A DNA stretch of 64,000 nt from Henricia sp. BOLD:AAB3569 (Eukaryota; Echinodermata; Asteroidea; Spinulosida; Echinasteridae), in contig JBBELK010000213.1 of the NCBI GenBank assembly GCA_037783545.1, positions 1,054,001 to 1,118,000 on the forward strand, read 5' to 3'. The first letter of the stretch is position 1. Every line of letters begins with the position of its first letter. Made by a program: the position numbers and the translations under genes. The notes beneath the pieces are model-generated. The model saw only the letters and a program-made list of their open reading frames with translations. It ran no database searches and had not been told where the DNA came from. Below are positions 58,713-64,000 of the stretch, in pieces.

Positions 58713-60099
58713 GAATGCTTAACAGGTTTGCGTAATTTGAAACGTTTACTGAAGAACAATATTTTACTCGACAAAACAAAAGTGCCTACGACACTCGGTA
58801 TTCCCAGGTGGTCTCCCACCGAAGTACTGACCGAGCCCAACGTTGCTTAACTGCGGTGATCAGACGGGAACCGGTGTATTCAATGTGGTATGGTCGTAGA
58901 CGAATGCTTAACAGGTTTCCGTAATTTTAAACGTTTACTGAAGAACAATATTTTACTCGACAAAACAAAAGTGCCTACGACACTCGGTATTCCCAGGTGG
59001 TCTCCCACCGAAGTACTGCCCGAGCCCAACGTTGCTTAACTGCAGTGATCTGACGGGAACCGGTGTATTCATTGTGGTATGGTCGTAGACGAATTCTTAA
59101 CAGGTTTGCGTAATTTTAAACGTTTACTGAAGAACAATATTTTACTCGACAAAACAAAAGTGCCTACGACACTCGGTATTCCCAGGTGGTCTCCCACCGA
59201 AGTACTGACCGAGCCCAACGTTGCTTAACTGCGGTGATCAGACGGGAACCGGTGTATTCAATGTGGTATGGTCGTAGACGAATGCTTAACAGGTTGGCGT
59301 AATTTGAAACGTTTACTGAAGAACAATATTTTACTCGACAAAACAAAAGTGCCTACGACACTCGGTATTCCCAGGTGGTCTCCCACCGAAGTACTGACCG
59401 AGCCCAACTTTGCTTAACTGCGGTGATCAGACGGGAACCGGTGTATTCAATGTGGTATGGTCGTAGACGAATGCTTAACAGGTTTGCGTAATTTTAAACG
59501 TTTACTGAAGAACAATATTTTACTCGACAAAACAAAAGTGCCTACGACACTCGGTATTTCCAGGTGGTCTCCCACCGAAGTACTGACCGAGCCCAACGTT
59601 GCTTAACTGCGGTGATCAGACGGGAACCGGTGTATTCAATGTGGTATGGTCGTAGACGAATGCTTAACAGGTTTGCGTAATTTGAAACGTTTACTGAAGA
59701 ACAATATTTTACTCGACAAAACAAAAGTGCCTACGACACTCGGTATTCCCAGGTGGTCTCCCACCGAAGTACTGACCGAGCCCAACGTTGCTTAACTGCG
59801 GTGATCAGACGGGAACCGGTGTATTCAATGTGGTATGGTCGTAGACGAATGCTTAATAGGTTTGCGTAATTTGAAACGTTTACTGAAGAACAATATTTTA
59901 CTAAAAACAAAAGTGCCTACGACACTCGGTATTCCCAGGTGGTCTCCCACCGAAGTACTGACCGAGCCCAACGTTGCTTAACTGCGGTGATCAGACGCGA
60001 TCCGGTGTATTCAATGCGGTATGGTCGTAGACGAATGCTTAACAGGTTTGCGTAATTTGAAACGTTTACAGAAGAACAATATTTTACTAAAAACAAAAG

Positions 60100-60153
60100 T
60101 GCCTGCGGTGATCAGACGGGAACCGGTGTATTCAATGTGGTATGGTCGTAGAC
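60100..60153 (-). pseudogene. 54-nt 5S rRNA remnant, copy 3 of 5
   Basis: The same deletion and neighbour, 1,441 bp after copy 2; the surrounding block has lost one or more units. Confidence 0.93.
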
Positions 60154-61165
60154 GAATGCTTAACAGGTTTGCGTAATTTGAAACGTTTACTGAAGAACAA
60201 TATTTTACTCGACAAAACAAAAGTGCCTACGACACTCGGTATTCCCAGGTGGTCTCCCACCGAAGTACTGACCGAGCCCAACGTTGCTTAACTGCGGTGA
60301 TCAGACGGGAACCGGTGTATTCAATGTGGTATGGTCGTAGACGAATGCTTAACAGGTTTCCGTAATTTTAAACGTTTACTGAAGAACAATATTTTACTCG
60401 ACAAAACAAAAGTGCCTACGACACTCGGTATTCCCAGGTGGTCTCCCACCGAAGTACTGCCCGAGCCCAACGTTGCTTAACTGCGGTGATCAGACGGGAA
60501 CCGGTGTATTCAATGTGGTATGGTCGTAGACGAATGCTTAACAGGTTGGCGTAATTTGAAACGTTTACTGAAGAACAATATTTTACTCGACAAAACAAAA
60601 GTGCCTACGACACTCGGTATTCCCAGGTGGTCTCCCACCGAAGTACTGACCGAGCCCAACTTTGCTTAACTGCGGTGATCAGACGGGAACCGGTGTATTC
60701 AATGTGGTATGGTCGTAGACGAATGCTTAACAGGTTTGCGTAATTTTAAACGTTTACTGAAGAACAATATTTTACTCGACAAAACAAAAGTGCCTACGAC
60801 ACTCGGTATTTCCAGGTGGTCTCCCACCGAAGTACTGACCGAGCCCAACGTTGCTTAACTGCGGTGATCAGACGGGAACCGGTGTATTCAATGTGGTATG
60901 GTCGTAGACGAATGCTTAACAGGTTTTCGTAATTTGAAACGTTTACTGAAGAACAATATTTTACTCGACAAAACAAAAGTGCCTACGACACTCGGTATTC
61001 CCAGGTGGTCTCCCACCGAAGTACTGACCGAGCCCAACGTTGCTTAACTGCGGTGATCAGACGCGATCCGGTGTATTCAATGCGGTATGGTCGTAGACGA
61101 ATGCTTAACAGGTTTGCGTAATTTGAAACGTTTACAGAAGAACAATATTTTACTAAAAACAAAAG

Positions 61166-61219
61166 TGCCTGCGGTGATCAGACGGGAACCGGTGTATTCA
61201 ATGTGGTATGGTCGTAGAC
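61166..61219 (-). pseudogene. 54-nt 5S rRNA remnant, copy 4 of 5
   Basis: The same deletion and neighbour, but followed by the TTTTAAACG spacer and GCTTGACAGG rather than TTTGAAACG, so it has recombined with another unit class. Confidence 0.92.
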
Positions 61220-61664
61220 GAATGCTTGACAGGTTTGCGTAATTTTAAACGTTTACTGAAGAACAATATTTTACTCGACAAAACAAAAGTGCCTACGACA
61301 CTCGGTATTCCCAGGTGGTCTCCCACCGAAGTACTGACCGAGCCCAACGTTGCTTAACTGCGGTGATCAGACGGGAACCGGTGTATTCAATGTGGTATGG
61401 TCGTAGACGAATGCTTAACATGTTTGCGTAATTTTAAACGTTTACTGAAGAACAATATTTTACTCGACAAAACAAAAGTGCCTACGACACTCGGTATTCC
61501 CAGGTGGTCTCCCACCGAAGTACTGACCGAGCCCAACGTTGCTTAACTGCGGTGATCAGACGCGATCCGGTGTATTCAATGCGGTATGGTCGTAGACGAA
61601 TGCTTAACAGGTTTGCGTAATTTGAAACGTTTACAGAAGAACAATATTTTACTAAAAACAAAAG

Positions 61665-61718
61665 TGCCTGCGGTGATCAGACGGGAACCGGTGTATTCAA
61701 TGTGGTATGGTCGTAGAC
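61665..61718 (-). pseudogene. 54-nt 5S rRNA remnant, copy 5 of 5
   Basis: The same deletion and neighbour, 499 bp after copy 4. The shrinking spacings (2,566, 1,441, 1,066, 499 bp) show repeated exchange around this defective unit. Confidence 0.93.
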
Positions 61719-64000
61719 GAATGCTTAACAGGTTTGCGTAATTTGAAACGTTTACTGAAGAACAATATTTTACTCGACAAAACAAAAGTGCCTACGACAC
61801 TCGGTATTCCCAGGTGGTCTCCCACCGAAGTACTGACCGAGCCCAACGTTGCTTAACTGCGGTGATCAGACGGGAACCGGTGTATTCAATGTGGTATGGT
61901 CGTAGACGAATGCTTAACAGGTTTCCGTAATTTTAAACGTTTACTGAAGAACAATATTTTACTCGACAAAACAAAAGTGCCTACGACACTCGGTATTCCC
62001 AGGTGGTCTCCCACCGAAGTACTGACCGAGCCCAACGTTGCTTAACTGCGGTGATCAGTCGGGAACCGGTGTATTCAATGTGGTATGGTCGTAGACGAAT
62101 GCTTAATAGGTTTGCGTAATTTGAAACGTTTACTGAAGAACAATATTTTACTAAAAACAAAAGTGCCTACGACACTCGGTATTCCCAGGTGGTCTCCCAC
62201 CGAAGTACTGACCGAGCCCAACGTTGCTTAACTGCGGTGATCAGACGGGAACCGGTGTATTCAATGTGGTATGGTCGTAGACGAATGCTTAACAGGTTGG
62301 CGTAATTTGAAACGTTTACTGAAGAACAATATTTTACTCGACAAAACAACAGTGCCTGCGACACTCGGTATTCCCAGGTGGTCTCCCACCGAAGTACTGA
62401 CCGAGCCCAACGTTGCTTAACTGCGGTGATCAGACGGGAACCGGTGTATTCAATGTGGTATGGTCGTAGACGAATGCTTAATAGGTTTGCGTGATTTGAA
62501 ACGTTTACTGAAGAACAATATTTTACTAAAAACAAAAGTGCCTACGACACTCGGTATTCCCAGGTGGTCTCCCACCGAAGTACTGACCGAGCCCAACGTT
62601 GCTTAACTGCGGTGATCAGACGGGAACCGGTGTATTCAATGTGGTATGGTCGTAGACGAAAGCTTAATAGGTTTGCGTAATTTGAAACGTTTACTGAAGA
62701 ACAATATTTTACTAAAAACAAAAGTGCCTACGACACTCGGTATTCCCAGGTGGTCTCCCACCGAAGTACTGACCGAGCCCAACGTTGCTTAACTGCGGTG
62801 ATCAGACGGGAACCGGTGTATTCAATGTGGTATGGTCGTAGACGAATGCTTAACAGGTTTGCGTAATTTTAAACGTTTACTGAAGAACAATATTTTACTC
62901 GACAAAACAAAAGTGCCTACGACACTCGGTATTCCCAGGTGGTCTCCCACCGAAGTACTGACCGAGCCCAACGTTGCTTAACTGCGGTGATCAGACGGGA
63001 TCCGGTGTATTCAATGTGGTATGGTCGTAGACGAATGCTTAACAGGTTTGCGTAATTTGAAACGTTTACTGAAGAACAATATTTTACTCGACAAAACAAA
63101 AGTGCCTACGACACTCGGTATTCCCAGGTGGTCTCCCACCGAAGTACTGACCGAGCCCAACGTTGCTTAACTGCGGTGATCAGACGGGAACCGGTGTATT
63201 CAATGTGGTATGGTCGTAGACGAATGCTTAACAGGTTTGCGTAATTTTAAACGTTTACTGAAGAACAATATTTTACTCGACAAAACAAAAGTGCCTACGA
63301 CACTCGGTATTCCCAGGTGGTCTCCCACCGAAGTACTGACCGAGCCCAACGTTGCTTAACTGCGGTGATCAGACGGGAACCGGTGTATTCAATGTGGTAT
63401 GGTCGTAGACGAATGCTTAACAGGTTTGCGTAATTTGAAACGTTTACTGAAGAACAATATTTTACTAAAAACAAAAGTGCCTACGACACTCGGTATTCCC
63501 AGGTGGTCTCCCACCGAAGTACTGACCGAGCCCAACGTTGCTTAACTGCGGTGATCAGACGGGAACCGGTGTATTCAATGTGGTATGGTCGTAGACGAAT
63601 GCTTAACAGATTTGCGTAATTTTAAACGTTTACTGAAGAACAATATTTTACTCGACAAAACAAAAGTGCCTACGACACTCGGTATTCCCAGGTGGTCTCC
63701 CACCGAAGTACTGACCGAGCCCAACGTTGCTTAACTGCGGTGATCAGACGGGAACCGGTGTATTCAATGTGGTATGGTCGTAGACGAATGCTTGACAGGT
63801 TTGCGTAATTTGAAACGTTTACTGAAGAACAATATTTTACTAAAAACAAAAGTGCCTACGACACTCGGTATTCCCAGGTGGTCTCCCACCGACGTACTGA
63901 CCGAGCCCAACGTTGCTTAACTGCGGTGATCAGACGGGAACCGGTGTATTCAATGTGGTATGGTCGTAGACGAATGCTTAACAGGTTGGCGTAATTTGAA

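Larger units (their letters stand above)
55960..59986 (-). repeat. Right-arm higher-order repeat, offset 2,566 bp
   Basis: The block at about 55960-57420 recurs at about 58526-59986. It includes the 54-nt 5S remnant, the TTTCCGTAATT spacer, and a gene with CTGCAGTGATCTGACGGG and GAATTCTTAAC. One clear difference is AAGACAC at 56789 versus ACGACAC. Confidence 0.85.
43931..64000 (-). repeat. 5S rDNA tandem array, right arm (- strand, about 107 units)
   Basis: Head-to-tail 5S units on the minus strand run to the window end. Long (189) and short (186) units alternate irregularly. The part near the junction (44.6-45.4 kb) carries left-arm variants in left-arm order. Further out, other classes dominate: GTTGGCGTAA and AATAGG spacers, CGACGTACTG, deletion genes, and GGATCC in place of GGTTCC. 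No retrotransposon lies in this arm within the window. Open frames of 60-122 codons here are repeat artefacts. Confidence 0.97.

Overview
The window is eukaryotic, almost certainly animal, and is nearly all tandem 5S ribosomal RNA genes. The repeat unit is 189 bp (119-nt gene plus 70-bp spacer), with a 186-bp variant. The gene has metazoan 5S features: a 9-bp terminal helix, the conserved box C core, and T-tracts just downstream. I cannot name the species. The 5S is not vertebrate-like and fits an invertebrate better.

Layout: (1) 1-3063, the 3' half of a non-LTR retrotransposon (copy 1), cut by the window edge. (2) 3064-37326, a left arm of 5S units on the + strand; its 34,263 bp equals 137 units of 189 bp plus 45 of 186 bp, and I counted 45 short spacers by eye. 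(3) 37327-43310, a full-length copy of the same retrotransposon (copy 2, 5,984 bp). (4) 43311-43930, three more + strand genes. (5) 43930/43931, an orientation switch. (6) 43931-64000, a right arm of about 107 units on the - strand, with several classes of deleted gene. No conventional protein-coding host gene is visible.

The retrotransposon has two ORFs. ORF1 has CCHC-type zinc knuckles, a 21-bp minisatellite coding a charged heptad, and an RG-rich tail. ORF2 has an APE-type endonuclease, a reverse transcriptase with an HADD catalytic box, and a C-terminal CCHC knuckle. This architecture, with insertion at one fixed position in an RNA gene, matches the Tx1 group of the L1 superfamily, which includes Mutsu, a 5S-specific element known from zebrafish. 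Both copies sit between 5S nucleotides 77 and 78, in the same orientation as the 5S gene, and copy 2 has no target-site duplication. The element is about 99.4% identical between copies over 3 kb. Copy 2 has a one-base frameshift in ORF2; copy 1 is open over all that is visible.

The most interesting points are: the exact 5S target; the ORF1/ORF2 junction (same frame, one TAA, then a five-codon ORF whose stop overlaps the ORF2 ATG as TAATG); a YY1-like site in the 5' UTR; an 8-nt complement of the target in the 3' UTR; 11-bp deletions in two 5S genes spanning the insertion point; a repeatedly amplified 54-nt 5S pseudogene; and higher-order repeats of 12 to 53 units that record multi-unit unequal exchange.
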